Shown one piece after another: positions 36,549-47,549 of a DNA stretch of 64,000 nt. The DNA is from Crambe crambe (lineage: Eukaryota; Porifera; Demospongiae; Poecilosclerida; Crambeidae). Location of the stretch: contig OZ004581.1 in the NCBI GenBank assembly GCA_963924555.1, forward strand, positions 8,347,338-8,411,337, written 5' to 3'. The notes below the pieces were generated by a model. That model did not search any database, was not told the origin of the DNA, and was given only the letters and a program-made list of their open reading frames with translations. The translations under genes were made by a program, and so were the position numbers. Position 1 is the first letter of the stretch. Each line of letters begins with the position of its first letter.

Positions 36549-39036
36549 GGGGTGTCTAGAATCGGTGGACCAGGAACGGTGGAATGGAATACTGGAATGG
36601 AAATTATTAATTATTGCAAATAATTATGATCATTTAGAACTAAAATGAATTATAAACATCCAGGCATGTGCATGGTGCAGAGCCTCCAACCATAGTGATT
36701 TATCAGTATTTTTACTGAAATTTGACCAAAAATACTGAAGATTTTTCCAAAAATACTGAAATTTAAGCAAATTCACTATACACATTTTATATTAGTGTTA
36801 CTTAAAAATGGCTGAAAATACTGAAAATGAGACAATTTATACTGAAATCAAAGTTTACAGGTTGGAGGCACTGATGGTGAGATACTGTGTATGTGTTGGT
36901 AGCAACTGTACCAACAATGAGGCTGGCATTTGCAGCATAGAAGGCTCGAAGTCTGGACAATGAACTTTGATGCATGGAATATTGCAATGATAGTAGACAT
37001 TTCCATAACGTGTTTGGGGATCGTCCAGTGATCCAAATTTTTGCCACTCTTGGTGCTTCACACACAAATCAAAAGGTTTGGGAGGCTTTGGATACTTCTG
37101 CCTACAACCATGACAGACACGAATGTTCCCTGTGATAAATGACAGTATAAAAGGATTACTACTTGAATGCTGCACTGATGGACTGCAGTGGACCAGTGGA
37201 GGTGGGAAAGTTGGCATTTGATGATACCGAGTGACGAAACTTGAATCATGTGGTAGAATATTCAACTGACCACCAGTTACAACAACATTAGCAATAGTTC
37301 CCCGAGGATGGCAGGTTCGTGAAGTGTTCTAACTTCCCTGATGAAACAATTATCTTCTAGGAATGCCTTGTGCATTACTACAGATAACTCATCATTTGCT
37401 GATGCAGATGGAAAGGAAATCTTCTTTTGACACTGCTTCAAATAAGAAACCTGTTGTTCGTTCCTTGGTAATTCACAAGCATCAATAGCAGAAACGACTC
37501 CACCTACTACAGCTGAAACAGTGGCAACTGCATCTTTGGGGCCACTTCCACAAGCACATTGATCTTCCATTGTACTTGGTAATGTTGGGAAAAATGGTTT
37601 ATCCCTATCTTTGCTATTTCCATGTGGAAAGATGGATGGCTTGAAATTCTCGGGTAGATAATACACAACAAGGCACAGATGATGAGGCTGATTAGATGTA
37701 TCTGTAAGTTGTAAAGTTCCGTATCACATTTAGACTATATGCATGCACGTCAGAAAAACAAATAGTCTAAGCCAATGCCCCCCCCCCCCCCCCCCCCCAT
37801 TACAAGCAGAGGGACATTCCTTCAATCAGTAGGTATTCAAGGCACGTGCTATACCCTATACAATTAGAATAAAAAATTCACCTGAGATCAATGCCACTAT
37901 CCTTCGGAAATATTTGTTGCAAGGATGGGTAGAATGCAATCGCCTCAAATAAAAAATATCTTCCCCACTGGCTCCTTGAGCCACCTTTTCCACACAAACT
38001 TTGTTGTCCTGATTGAAAGAACACTTAAAGACATCAGTATGGGAACCATGATGCTGCCATCTACCATACATATCTTTTTTTTACATCATCTGGGTGCTTT
38101 AAATTCCTGAGATCCACTACAAATGTCGAATTACATTGTATTTCTAGGGGCCTCTGTTGTGCAATTCTTTCCTCATTGATATTAGGATCCAAAAGTATCT
38201 GCATTATCTGGTGAGCCGAATACTTTAAAGGTGGACTTTCATAAATTGGAACACCATTTGCAGTTCTATATCACAAAGAAAAAATGCTACGTGTTTTGAT
38301 GGTTTACACAACTGCATGGATTGTATAGGACATGTTTCTTAGGTCCTTGTAAGCCACTACCTATTTCTCATTCCTTATGGACAACTACAGTATGGAGCCT
38401 CAGCATTGGCTCAGACGACTAGAGCCTCACCTTTTATCACTTCTACATTCAACAATATTGGAATCATCATCATCTGTGACACAATAAGAAGATCATTGCA
38501 ATGCCAAAAAGAAGTTATACAGTACTCTAGGAGTTTGCTCTATAATGATTATCAAGTTTGGAGCAAATAGTCGTGACTTATGCACACAAGTCTTCCTCTT
38601 CTGATGATAAATTTTTCACTATTCTTCTAAATATAAAAAAACATTATATTGGACATATCTGGCTGATGCATGGGTCTGGTAAGATAGTCTAGCCATATCT
38701 ATGATTAGTTAGATAACCATAACATTGCTACCTAATTTTACTATACACAACTAGTAGCAAGCTTTTTACCAACTAACCTGTACTGCTCTCCATAGAGGAC
38801 TTTTACTGGAGAAGCCGCTTCATCCACAACTATGGGGCTACTAAAGGTACCCGACATCGTAGCCTTAAAAAAAGACACAAGGCTTTTAGCCACAGTTTAG
38901 GTTAATCAGTCTTGAAACGAACAAAGCATGCACGAGCTAGGTGAAAAGAACATTATGCGCATGCGCATAATATTCCACTGTTCCAGTCCAGTGTTCCATT
39001 CCACCGTTCCCGTTCCACCGATTCTAGACACCCCCC
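36549..39036 (-). mobile_element. 2.5-kb gene-bearing DNA transposon with an identifiable empty site
   Basis: Inverted repeats of about 50 bp: the left reads GGGGTGTCTAGAATCGGTGG then GGAACGGTGGAATGG, and the right is the same in reverse complement with a few changes. The flanks are AGATGAGT (36,541-36,548) and AGAGGAGT (39,037-39,044), an 8-bp duplication with one mismatch. The paralogous segment near 9,535-9,555 reads CCTAGATGAGTGAATGG with a single AGATGAGT and no insert, which independently fixes the borders. An 8-bp duplication fits hAT, P or Merlin-type elements; no DDE or RNase H-like motif was recognised, so the superfamily is open. A poly-C run lies at about 37,780-37,798. Confidence 0.88.
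36855..38857 (-). pseudogene. Multi-exon gene inside the 2.5-kb transposon, frameshifted
   Basis: The likely start is ATG at 38,857 (MSGTFSSPIVVDEAASPVKV), with a donor at 38,777. Further exons include one near 38,432-38,484 (DDDDSNIVECRSDK) and a long one from about 38,270. That exon reads NSTFVVDLRNLKHPDDV, then changes frame at an eight-A run (38,075-38,082). It resumes as MYGRWQHHGSHTDVFKC and GEDIFYLRRLHSTHP. The last part has NPFILSFITGNIRVCHGCRQ and FDLCVKHQEW, a short Cys motif followed by a conserved-looking block; another frame change lies near 37,300. From memory, similar sequences recur in sponge, cnidarian and mollusc genomes as transposon-associated proteins, but I cannot name the family. 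It may be the element's own transposase or an accessory protein. The two frame breaks suggest this copy is dead. Confidence 0.55.
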
Positions 39037-39604
39037 AGAGGAGTGAATGGTTTTAAGAAAGCATGATTAGACAGCGTGATAAGCATTGAGTGACACCTGC
39101 ACATGAACAGGGGAGTCATTCAGTCTGCAGTGTTAAATAATGTCACACTGATCCATCTTTCTTTACTTCTCTCTATTTATTACACAGGTGCACATGTCTG
39201 CATCCTTCATAATATAATTATCATTCTGTAAAGGATGCAGTCATGTATATGTCTACCTGTAAAACCTGTGTGATGAACAGAGAGAAGTTATTGAAGATGG
39301 ATGGATCAGTGTAACATAGAACCTCATTTATTTACTCATAAATTGAAGAGCCTGAGTGAATACATTCACACACTTCTTCTCTATCTAACTTCTCACTCAC
39401 TTCTCTCTCATCCACTAGCCCTAGATCCTAGACCATCTAACCTCTCGCCCACTTAATTCCTTCTCCATTTAGGTTACCTCTCACCCACTTCTCCATCTCT
39501 ACTTTTTCTCCATCTAACCTCTCACCCACTTCTTTATCCTGTCACGCACTTCCTCTCCACCTAGCCTGTCGCACAACCCATTTGATGGAGGAACTCTTTC
39601 AGAG

Positions 39605-39686
39605 GATCATCATGAGAAATGCATGGAAGATAGGATACTTTATTGAAGTATCCTATCTTCCATACATTTCTCAAATTATTTCGATG
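39605..39686. mobile_element. 82-bp hairpin insertion absent from the paralogous segment
   Basis: The insert is almost a perfect palindrome: the arm GAGAAATGCATGGAAGATAG continues GATACTT, then a TATTG loop, then the reverse complement back to ATACATTTCTC. The stem is about 27 bp with one mismatch. The flanks are CAGAG at 39,600-39,604 and 39,687-39,691. Copy A reads CTTTCAGAGTTCTG at the matching place near 10,160, with no insert. It is a tiny foldback or MITE-like element. The stem length resembles small-RNA precursors, but the loop is too short for a typical microRNA. Confidence 0.8.
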
Positions 39687-40090
39687 CAGAGTTCTGACAC
39701 CAAAGATGTTGACAACATTCAATGCACTGCAATATGAAATAGCTAGTAGAATGCATATAGCTAAATGACTAACCAAATACCAGATGCAATCTAAAAATTT
39801 TCCCAGGGGACCCGTGGGCTGGCTCGCGAGACTATCTTCAATTCCTCAATGGAACAACCCAAACTTGGTACCCCCCCCCCCCCCCCCCCCCCCACATCCA
39901 CATCATAATAAAATTCTTGTTTTTCAAGGGGAACCACAGGCTCTATATCTAATTATTACTGGGCGCGCGCGTCATACGTCTTGCGCGCGCCTGGAGGCGC
40001 CGATCCTTTACCTCCTTTTTTTTTCCTTGGGCGGCCAGACTACACGTGTCCTACATGCACTGTGGTTATATTATAATTATTATTATGCAT

Positions 40091-40789
40091 TTAAATACAC
40101 AACTCCTGATCTGAAATGAAGTGAGATGCTAAAGGCATCTCAGGAACAATCAGTTCACAAGGTTGTGGGCCAGCCCCACCCACTTCTTTCACAGCTAAAT
40201 ACTGTGAATGTGATGAACTGTAATCTGGGAGATCTTCATCACTGTCAAATTCATTCCCACTGGAGCTGGCAGTAGAATCTTCGATACTCCCCTCGGTTTC
40301 AATGGTTCCACTCATCTCAGGAGGTACTTCGTGGGACGGCTGGTAAGTGGTGTGAGCACAAAGAGAAAATGGCATTGCGATGACAAACCCGTCTCCCTCA
40401 ATATAAACAGCATTCGCTTCAGGGAGAAGTAGCATAGCATAGTTGCCATCTTGTGTCTCAGTGGCCTCATCACTTGCATCACCAGCTGCTTCAATAATTG
40501 CTATGGTATTGTTTCGACCAAGACCAAATAAAAAGCGCAAGTATTCATAAAGACGTGAAAAAAAATGGCTGATAAGGATAGTGATTCTCCATCTGTTCTG
40601 ATTCAATGGTGCTTGGAATTCAGATGATGCAGAATCGACTGAGTAATGAGGTGTAACGTCAGGAGTCTGAAAGTGATGAGTGACGGAAGAGGTGGAGGTA
40701 TGCAATCTGTCGACTGTGGCTGCTTGTGGAGGCAGGGGAGGTCGCTGAAGGGGTTGCTGTTGATAGCGAGGGTTCACACGTCGAATGAT
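40091..40789 (-). CDS. Novel protein exon, Pro/Gln-rich start and acidic middle
   Basis: A minus-strand exon begins after an acceptor TTGATAG (ending at 40,790) and reads IIRRVNPRYQQQPLQRPPLP, then a Ser/Thr-rich stretch. Next comes a hydrophobic segment ITILISHFFSRLYEYLRFLF, possibly membrane-associated, and then GLGRNNTIAIIEAAGDASDE. The rest is acidic and Ser-rich, ending PQPCELIVPEMPLAS and a stop at 40,091. I do not recognise the family. The paralogue at 10,978-11,590 conserves the GLGRNN and EMPLAS motifs, supporting a real coding sequence. The gene lies upstream (in its own direction) of array B, just as the broken copy lies upstream of array A. Whether its transcript continues through the array to the transmembrane exon at 29,443 is unknown. 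Confidence 0.6.
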   Translation of the reverse strand: MIRRVNPRYQQQPLQRPPLPPQAATVDRLHTSTSSVTHHFQTPDVTPHYSVDSASSEFQAPLNQNRWRITILISHFFSRLYEYLRFLFGLGRNNTIAIIEAAGDASDEATETQDGNYAMLLLPEANAVYIEGDGFVIAMPFSLCAHTTYQPSHEVPPEMSGTIETEGSIEDSTASSSGNEFDSDEDLPDYSSSHSQYLAVKEVGGAGPQPCELIVPEMPLASHFISDQELCI

Positions 40790-40799
40790 CTATCAAGGA

Positions 40800-43385
40800 A
40801 TAAGGGGACAATAAAATTAATTTGCATCAAAAAAGTGTACAGCAAAGAGAAAGTGAAAAAAGTGTACAGTGAAAAAAAATGATCACCTACCCCTTGCTGC
40901 TCTAATCGTGAACAAACACAAGCTTCAGATGGTCAAAGTGAAACTGTTCCTTATTTGCTACTTTTATGGTCTAGAGAGATAGAAAGGTCTTTATTCTACA
41001 TCCATGAAAAATAGGAGCTCTACAGAAGAGACTACCTGACTGTAACTAAGAATCCAAGAACTGCATTTATGCTCCTTGTGCCATGAGAATTTTGCTAAAG
41101 CTCAGACTGGCCAATTATGTTGTGGACGCAAAGCAAGCTCAGGGTAAAATCTCTAATCACTAATGAAATCACATTTATGAATTTCTTCATGATGAATGAA
41201 GTGTTGAGTTTTAATACTGTTACTCAGTAGTGACGCCTGAATATACAATGTAAAACACTCGTGAATTACAAAAACAATTCTATATTGACCCAATATGCTA
41301 AAAACAATCAAAAGTGAAGTTTACTATTGATGCCAAAGTATCCTGAGCTAGCTACAAGCTGAAGTTACAACTCACCAGTATGCAGTCAGCTTCACATTAA
41401 CATTATGGAAGTTGATTGAAAGTCATTAATAGGGCCTGGGGTAGTACATTTTTGTGGCACTGAAAGTCTGTCTGGCACATTGCCATTATTTGTTATGGCC
41501 ATACTAGCTAGTGGAGAGTTACTGTTGGACACCTTTTTTCGTTAAATCACTAACCCTTGAATTTTATGCTGAGGATGACCACTGGCACTGTATGGTGGTT
41601 GAAACTGTGATTGAATGCAGAAAAAAAGATGTCAAATTCTGACAATACCTAGCCACACTGGACTATAGCTACAGAGAGTTGTATTACGTAGAGCTACAGA
41701 GCAGGCTTGTGGCATTGTGGGGGTGGACCCTTCAATTAAACTCTTTATGGGTTGGGACAGACATGTCAATTATAGTGGTGCTCATGGGTCCACAATTCAC
41801 ATCAAAAAAGGTTATTATCATATCCTCTAATTAGATTGTAGATGTACTTGTCTTTCCTCCAAGCAATTTTCACCTTGTAAGGTTTCCCTATGTAGTGACT
41901 AACTGAAAGATTTGTGATCTTCTAACATAGGATACATCATAATGAAGATGGTCAATAAAATATTTTTTTAAGTCTGCATGCTAGGGTTGTCTAGCCAAGA
42001 GGCAGTGTGGCCTGCCTCTAGGGGCAGGGGTGGAGTCTTAGGTCAGGTATGGGGGTTTACCTGACCACTTTTTAGTCATGAACTTTGACCTTCTACACAC
42101 CAAATTAAAAATCTCCCTAGAATGCACCAGATTCATCTAAGAGGCATGCCCCCAGACCAGATGGCGTGCTTTGCACGCTGTGTAGTCACAATACCAGTAC
42201 TACCTGATCACTTCACTCCATCCTCAGGTTGGTTTATGGGCCCTCTCTGCATCTGGGTTCTGGGAAATCGTTGAGTCATTGTCAACACATTTTATGGGAT
42301 ATCTGTGTGTATCTGGTCTGAATAGCCAACAAAGATAAATTCAAAGTACATTCCAAATATCGAGGGTTGAGATTGGTCATTGGAACTACAAAGTGTTGGT
42401 GGGAATGTGGGTAATCTATGTACTTGTGCCTCGGGCTTTCTGGTAGATGCCATTAGTCTTGCAGGTGTTGAGGTAAACTTATGTGGGCTGTGACCAGGAA
42501 GAGACCTAGAAAGGTTACCTTAAAATGTGTTGGTATGTGACCTTTTTCTTTGGGAGGTCACTGCAAGTAAACAACACGATTTTTTGTTTAGTTGTCCCAT
42601 GTATCCACACAATGAATATTGTACTACTATATCAACAATGAATATTATACTATCATATCAGTGATGATATGGTCATGTGACTCTACACCTATTTTGGTAT
42701 TTTTAAAACAACAATAACAATAACAACAACAATGAGAATTATTCTTAATAGATCCCCTTTCATTTTAAGATTCAATATCATTTGCAAGTGTACGTATTCT
42801 CACTTTGACTCAGGCCATCTTGATGGTCCACATACAGCCCTTCACTGTCTCACAAGTGCTGGCACACACCTTTTTTTAATTTATTATTTTTTTAAAGCAT
42901 ATACCTCGCACACTGCACAGGGACGATTTAATAGAAAAATAATATCATGTGTAAGTGATTATTGCACACAAAAGAAGAGATTGATTGGTGAAGTAATAAG
43001 ACAGTGTGATAAGTGCATTATGTATAAAGAATATGAAAATGATTGGACTGTGATAAGTGATAGATTGGATTAGCTAAGTGATATCATTTAATAATAAAAC
43101 AGAGGGAAGGTCACATCAGCCTGCGACTCTGCAGTCTTAAATAATAACTGTGTAATAAAAAATAGGTATGTTTTTCACAACACAGCTGCTCAAACTAATG
43201 AGTTGCAGACAAGACCTCGCAATGTGGAAACCATAGTTACTTTATGAAGGATTTTTGGGAGGTTGGAGGGTGCGTAGTAGATACATGCTTATACTTACTA
43301 TGTGCCCATTTCATACAAGACAACCATCAATTCACTAGCAGCACCATCTTGGCTTTTTCTTTCTCCACCATTAACTCATTCCAAA
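40800..43385. other. Gene-poor stretch
   Basis: AT-rich, with an ACAACAATAACAATAAC-type microsatellite near 42,707-42,732. Open frames are short and none shows a domain or a consistent exon structure. I see no supported gene. Confidence 0.4.
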
Positions 43386-43387
43386 CC

Positions 43388-43640
43388 CTAACACAAACTC
43401 CTTCTTCCACCTCTTGTCTCTCTCACGGCCCTCACAATGCAACCCTCCATGGAGTCCACCTCTCCCTCGCAAGTAGGAGGTGAGGCCTGAGCATGAAAAG
43501 ATTTCAAGTACACTGGGAAGGATTCCGAAGTATTGGACAACCAAGAGGATTCAAGTAGCAACTCTTGATCGTTTAACGCACCATTTCCACCACCATTCAA
43601 TCGTGCTAGTTCTAGTTCTGCAGTAAGATAAGCAGTTGTG
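43388..43640 (-). CDS. Possible exon, unknown product
   Basis: A minus-strand frame reads ELELARLNGGGNGALNDQEL, then LLLESSWLSNTSESF and a Cys-containing end, after a plausible acceptor (ATCTTACTGCAG near 43,620). About 180 bp upstream another short frame with a donor (CAGG then GTAAGTCATT) resembles a segment of the 51,250-51,390 exon, KERxYLITML. The two do not join in frame under the obvious splice choice, so this may be a broken relative of the 50.5-51.4 kb gene. Function unknown. Confidence 0.2.
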
Positions 43641-44023
43641 TTAACAAGTTAGCTGTACAAGATCTGAACGATGACGTAATCTATGCTTACATGTGTCTGC
43701 GACCGACGACTGTGATCTATCGTGCCATGCCTTCCAAGTATCATCTCACGCTTTAGCTATTTAACTCTAATGACTTACCCTGCTGGCTACATCATCGAGC
43801 AGCCTTTTGTTTCGAGCATTGTAATCAGATAGCTTCTTTCTTTGGCCACGGCTTGTAACTCATAGAATACTCATTCGAGCGTATTAATTTTTTTTTTTTT
43901 TTTTTTTTAAATTAAGAATAACTTTTTTTTTTTTCTTGAAAACAACAGTACAGTCAATTTTTTGATGGCAAAGGGAATATAAGGATGATGAGAATGTAAG
44001 GTTATAAAAACAAAACACAATAG

Positions 44024-44298
44024 TCAATCAGGGTCTGGTGATAGTCTGCTCTCCGCTGAGGCAAGATTAATGTCAGTCTCGAGAAGTGGATTTTTTCTTG
44101 TTGATCTAGAACCCCTTATGCATAAAATGGCAGAGCGTAGTAGGGCAAAATTGAGGCGGCATCGAAGCCATCCCATTGTCCTTGAGTATGGCATGTCTCT
44201 TTTCGTAGATAAAAAATCAGCTAATCTCTTGTAGAACACACTACTCTCTTTCCCCATGCCACCTGAGGTTGAGAAAACGAGGGGGGTGAACACACCGG
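44024..44298 (-). pseudogene. LINE ORF C-terminal domain, second part
   Basis: The ORF resumes after the nested element: FTPLVFSTSGGMGKESSVFY, then KRLADFLSTKRDMPYSRTM and LRCRLNFALLRSAILCIRG, ending with a stop at 44,024. Removing the insertion with one CCGG copy joins both parts in a single frame through VEAGVFTPL, which shows the insertion hit an intact ORF. The 3' UTR runs from here to the T-run at 43,889. Confidence 0.65.
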
Positions 44299-46434
44299 TG
44301 TCAAAGTCACGGATGACTCCCCCCGGAAAATGACTCCCCCAGTCATTCCTGCCTAAGGTATAAATGACTCCCTCCTGGTGAAAATGACTCCCCACGTGGT
44401 CATTCCTGCCTTGGCGCCTGATCACAAAGGTAAAGTAATAAATCATGTAGCTAACTCATTTATCTCAGGAAGAAGTTGATGCTGAAGATGGTGATGAACC
44501 TGTGCAATTTTATGTGTATACAGGGCTAGCAACAAATATTGCTCCTGTCAGATCCTGCATATTGTGACTGCCTGAATGATGCCAGAGATATGGTGGAATA
44601 TGAAGATTGCTTGAACTGGTTTCACCAAAACTATGCATATAATTATTATGACTGTTCTTTGTGCAAGCACTATATGATGCATCTTCATTTGAACTTTAAT
44701 GCATGCATATTTTGGTAGTCAATGACATTTGCTCCTATATAGGAGGGAGTCATTCCTAGGATGAAATGATTCCCTTCCATTTAAGGAGTCATTCATGCCT
44801 AGGATGAAATGATTCCCTTCCATGGCTCATGCACTCATGCCTGGGATGAAATGACTCCCCTTCCATTTAGGGAGTCATTCATGCTGAGGATGAAATGATT
44901 TCCTTCCATGGCTATTGATTTTTCAGGGAGTCATTCATTCCTAGGATGAAATGACTCCATTCCATGGCTATAGATTTTTCAGGGAGTCATTCGTGCCTAG
45001 GATGAAATGACCTCCTTTCCATTTAGGGAGTCATTCGTGCCGAGGATGAAATGGCTCCCTTCCATGGCTATAGATTTTTCAGGGAGTCATTCATGCCTAG
45101 GATGAAATAACTCCATTCCATGGCTATAGATTCTTCAGGGAGTCATTCGTGCCTAGGATGAAATGACTCCCTTCCATGCCTATAGATTTTTCAGGGAGTC
45201 ATTCATGTCTAGGATGAAATGACTCCATTCCATGGCTATAGATTTTTCAGGGAGTCAGTCATTCGTGCCTAGGATGAAATGACTCAATCCCTTCCATGGC
45301 TATAGTATAGATTTTTCGGGGAGTCATTCATGCCTAGGATGAAATGACTCGATCCCTTTCATGGATATAGATTTTTCGGGGAGTCATTCGTGCCTAGGAT
45401 GAAATGACTCGATCCCTTCCATGGCTATAAATTTAGGGAGTCATGCATTCATGCCTAGGGTGAAATGACTCCCTTCCATGGCTATAGATTTTTCAGGGAG
45501 TCATTCGTGCCTAGGATGAAATGACTCCCTTCCATGGCTATAGATTTTTCAGGGAGTCATTCGTGCCTAGGATGAAATGACTCTCCTTCTATGAATATAG
45601 ATTCAGGGAGTCAGGGAGTCATAACTGGAGTCATATCCATGGAAGAGGAGTCATTTGATCCTATAGGTACCAATGACTTCGGGAGTAGGATGAAATGACT
45701 CCCCTTCTGTGGATATAGATTCAGGGAGTCATTGAAGAGTATAGCCATTATTTTCAGGGAGTCATTGAAGGGTATAGCTAGCCATGGACAGGGAGTTATT
45801 TCATCATAGGCACCAATGACTCCCTGAATCGAGATAACTGGACTACATGGCTGGAGTCACAATAGCCATGCATGGAAGGGGAGTCATTTGATCCTATATA
45901 TAGGTACTGATGACTTTAGGAGTCATTTATACCTATGATGAAATGACTCCCCTTCTGTGGATATAGATTCAGGGAGTCATTGAAGAGTAGCCATTGCTTT
46001 CAGGGAGTCATCGACTGGTACAGCCATGGAAGGGGAGTCATGCATTTCATCCTAGGCACAAAACATTTCATTTACTGAATTCCACAAGCAACTAAATAGC
46101 TAGTGCTCCTTGATTTTGCATGCTGCAGCAATGCAGACTGGTGAGTCTTTTTCCAGGGGCAGACGAGTCAGAAATGACTAGGGAGTCACTCAGACCTAGG
46201 CGTGAGTGACCGGGAGTCATTCACGCCTAGTCAAGAGTGCTCGGAACTGGGGAATCATTTTTTCCAGGGGGGAGTCATTACAGACTAGTCAGAAATGACC
46301 GGGGAGTCACTCAGACCTAGGCGTGAGTGACCGGGAGTCATCCACGCCTAGGCATGAGTGACTGGGAGTCATCCACGCCTAGTCAGGAGTGACCGGGGAG
46401 TCATCGCCGAGGGGAGTCACCGCTGACTATGACA
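44299..46434. mobile_element. 2.1-kb TGTCA-ended element filled with a GAGTCATT minisatellite
   Basis: The inverted ends are TGTCAAAGTCACGGATGACT at the left and, as reverse complement, TGTCATAGTCAGCGGTGACT at the right. A 4-bp CCGG duplication flanks it (44,295-44,298 and 46,435-46,438). The borders are confirmed because excision restores the interrupted LINE ORF in frame. TGTNR tips with 4-bp duplications are typical of Ginger-type elements, so this could be a non-autonomous relative; that is an inference. There is no coding sequence inside. Confidence 0.82.
44730..46060. repeat. Minisatellite of about 56 bp with internal dyad symmetry
   Basis: Roughly twenty units of about 56 bp occupy most of the TGTCA element: GAGTCATTCGTGCCTAGGAT, then GAAATGACTC, then CCTTCCATGGCTATAGATTT and TTCAGG. 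The first 30 bp of each unit form an imperfect palindrome, GAGTCATT...CCTAGG...AATGACTC, whose tips resemble the element's own subterminal GACTCC/GGAGTC sequence. A second, shorter variant with GAGTGACCGGGAGTCA occurs at 46,150-46,420. Confidence 0.88.
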
Positions 46435-46777
46435 CCGGCCTCTACTTCCTGGACTCTCTGGTTGTACTCTCTCTTCTTTTCTTGTTCATTTCTTCGATAT
46501 AAATGTGTCAGATCCTGGGAGCGATAGCTAGGAGCATTTGGGTTGAAAACCCTAACGTCAAAGTATGCATCCTGGCCTCGGTTCCAGAATCCTCTAGCTT
46601 TAATATCAGGCCTCGCTTCAGAGTCGGTGTTAGCAGTTCGATAATTGAAAATTTCTCCTTGCAATGGTTGGAGTGGGGGTTCTGTGGATACATTATGACA
46701 CACTTCAGTTAGGAGGGTAGCTGTAAAGTCACGAAGTTCATTGTGCCTCTGGATCATGAAGCCACCTCTCTTGCAGC
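46435..46777 (-). pseudogene. LINE ORF C-terminal domain, first part (restriction-like nuclease region)
   Basis: Coding starts at the truncation with CKRGGFMIQRHNELRDFTAT, then SEARPDIKARGFWNRGQDAY, then FDVRVFNPNAPSYR and RRNEQEKKREYNQRV, stopping at the nested element. The RPDI ... FDVRV pair fits the D ... (D/E)xK-like pattern of a restriction-like endonuclease placed C-terminal to reverse transcriptase, as in R2/NeSL-type LINEs. That assignment rests on pattern and memory of similar invertebrate repeat proteins. The reverse transcriptase part is lost by 5' truncation, so the copy is inactive. Confidence 0.65.
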
Positions 46778-46799
46778 TTCGAGCGTATTAATAGTTTTT

Positions 46800-47549
46800 A
46801 ATTTAACCGCGAACCCAGCGCCATTCACCTTATTTTCGCGGGTCAACCTGATTGCATATTAAACTGGTAACAGGATGGTGCGTGTTGTTTTGATATAATA
46901 TACAGCAGCCATGGTCTGAGGATATGCACACTATGCAGCCATGGGGTCCTCCTGTTCAGCTTGTAGGCTTCCATTTCTTCTTCAGTGGGTTCCTGACACT
47001 CCCCATCCCTCTTCAGAGAGTTGTATGGTCTCATCCATCACCATCAGTCTCTCCATCTTCCCCTCTCGGTCCTCCTCAGCCAGTAGTGCCTGAGGGTGGG
47101 GGAGGGGAATAGATCAGGTGATTTTATCAAAGCTGAAAGATACTGATTATGGTACAGTAAACTCCCTCCTTAATTAACAAAACCTTCTGAATTCCTATTA
47201 AGAGCCATTAGTTATTAATTGGATAGAGAAAACATGACTGCATTTTTGAGAAATAACACTTTATTTTTTGAAATTCTTCATTTTCCTAACAATAATTCTT
47301 TCAATTTAGTGTGACCTGATAACATAGATGTCAATATGCAATTTTCCCCACTTTGGAATTTCACCAATTTTCATAGCAACAAATACCACCAAGGATTGGT
47401 TATACAATAGAATTACTCAAACCCACCCCAAGGCAATTGCACTTCATTATTATGGTGATGGCATTGTGTCATCACCTGCCAGACGTGTGACAGTGGAGGG
47501 TAGAAATCTTTTGAAAAACGACTCACCAGTGACCTCAGCTACCTAATTA
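46800..47549. other. Gene-poor stretch
   Basis: No supported gene. Short open frames on both strands lack domains and splice context. Confidence 0.4.

Larger units (their letters stand above)
35641..40680. repeat. Segmental duplication, copy B
   Basis: Paralogous to 8,740-11,600. It begins with the same degenerate repeat units (acceptor TTTCTTTCAG, triplet GAG, donor GTGAGTC near 35,845), passes the same ACATACTAACTAAAGG block, and ends inside the 40,091 gene. Compared with copy A it has gained the transposon at 36,549-39,036 and the hairpin at 39,605-39,686. The GC-rich, poly-C segment near 39,868-39,890 corresponds to the copy A poly-C segment near 10,770. Confidence 0.8.
43889..46777 (-). 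mobile_element. 5'-truncated LINE (non-LTR retrotransposon) with nested insertion
   Basis: A 15-bp duplication TTCGAGCGTATTAAT flanks the element (43,874-43,888 and 46,778-46,792). Directly inside the left copy lies a long T-run (43,889 onward), the poly(A) tail of a minus-strand element. The other end is the 5' truncation, which falls inside coding sequence. Target-primed retrotransposition gives exactly this pattern. The remaining ORF is the C-terminal part of the element's protein, now split by the 44,299-46,434 insertion. Confidence 0.88.

Noticed and set aside
39605..39686. MicroRNA gene
   Set aside because: The stem is long enough, but the loop is about five bases and the sequence is a flanked insertion, which fits a foldback element better.
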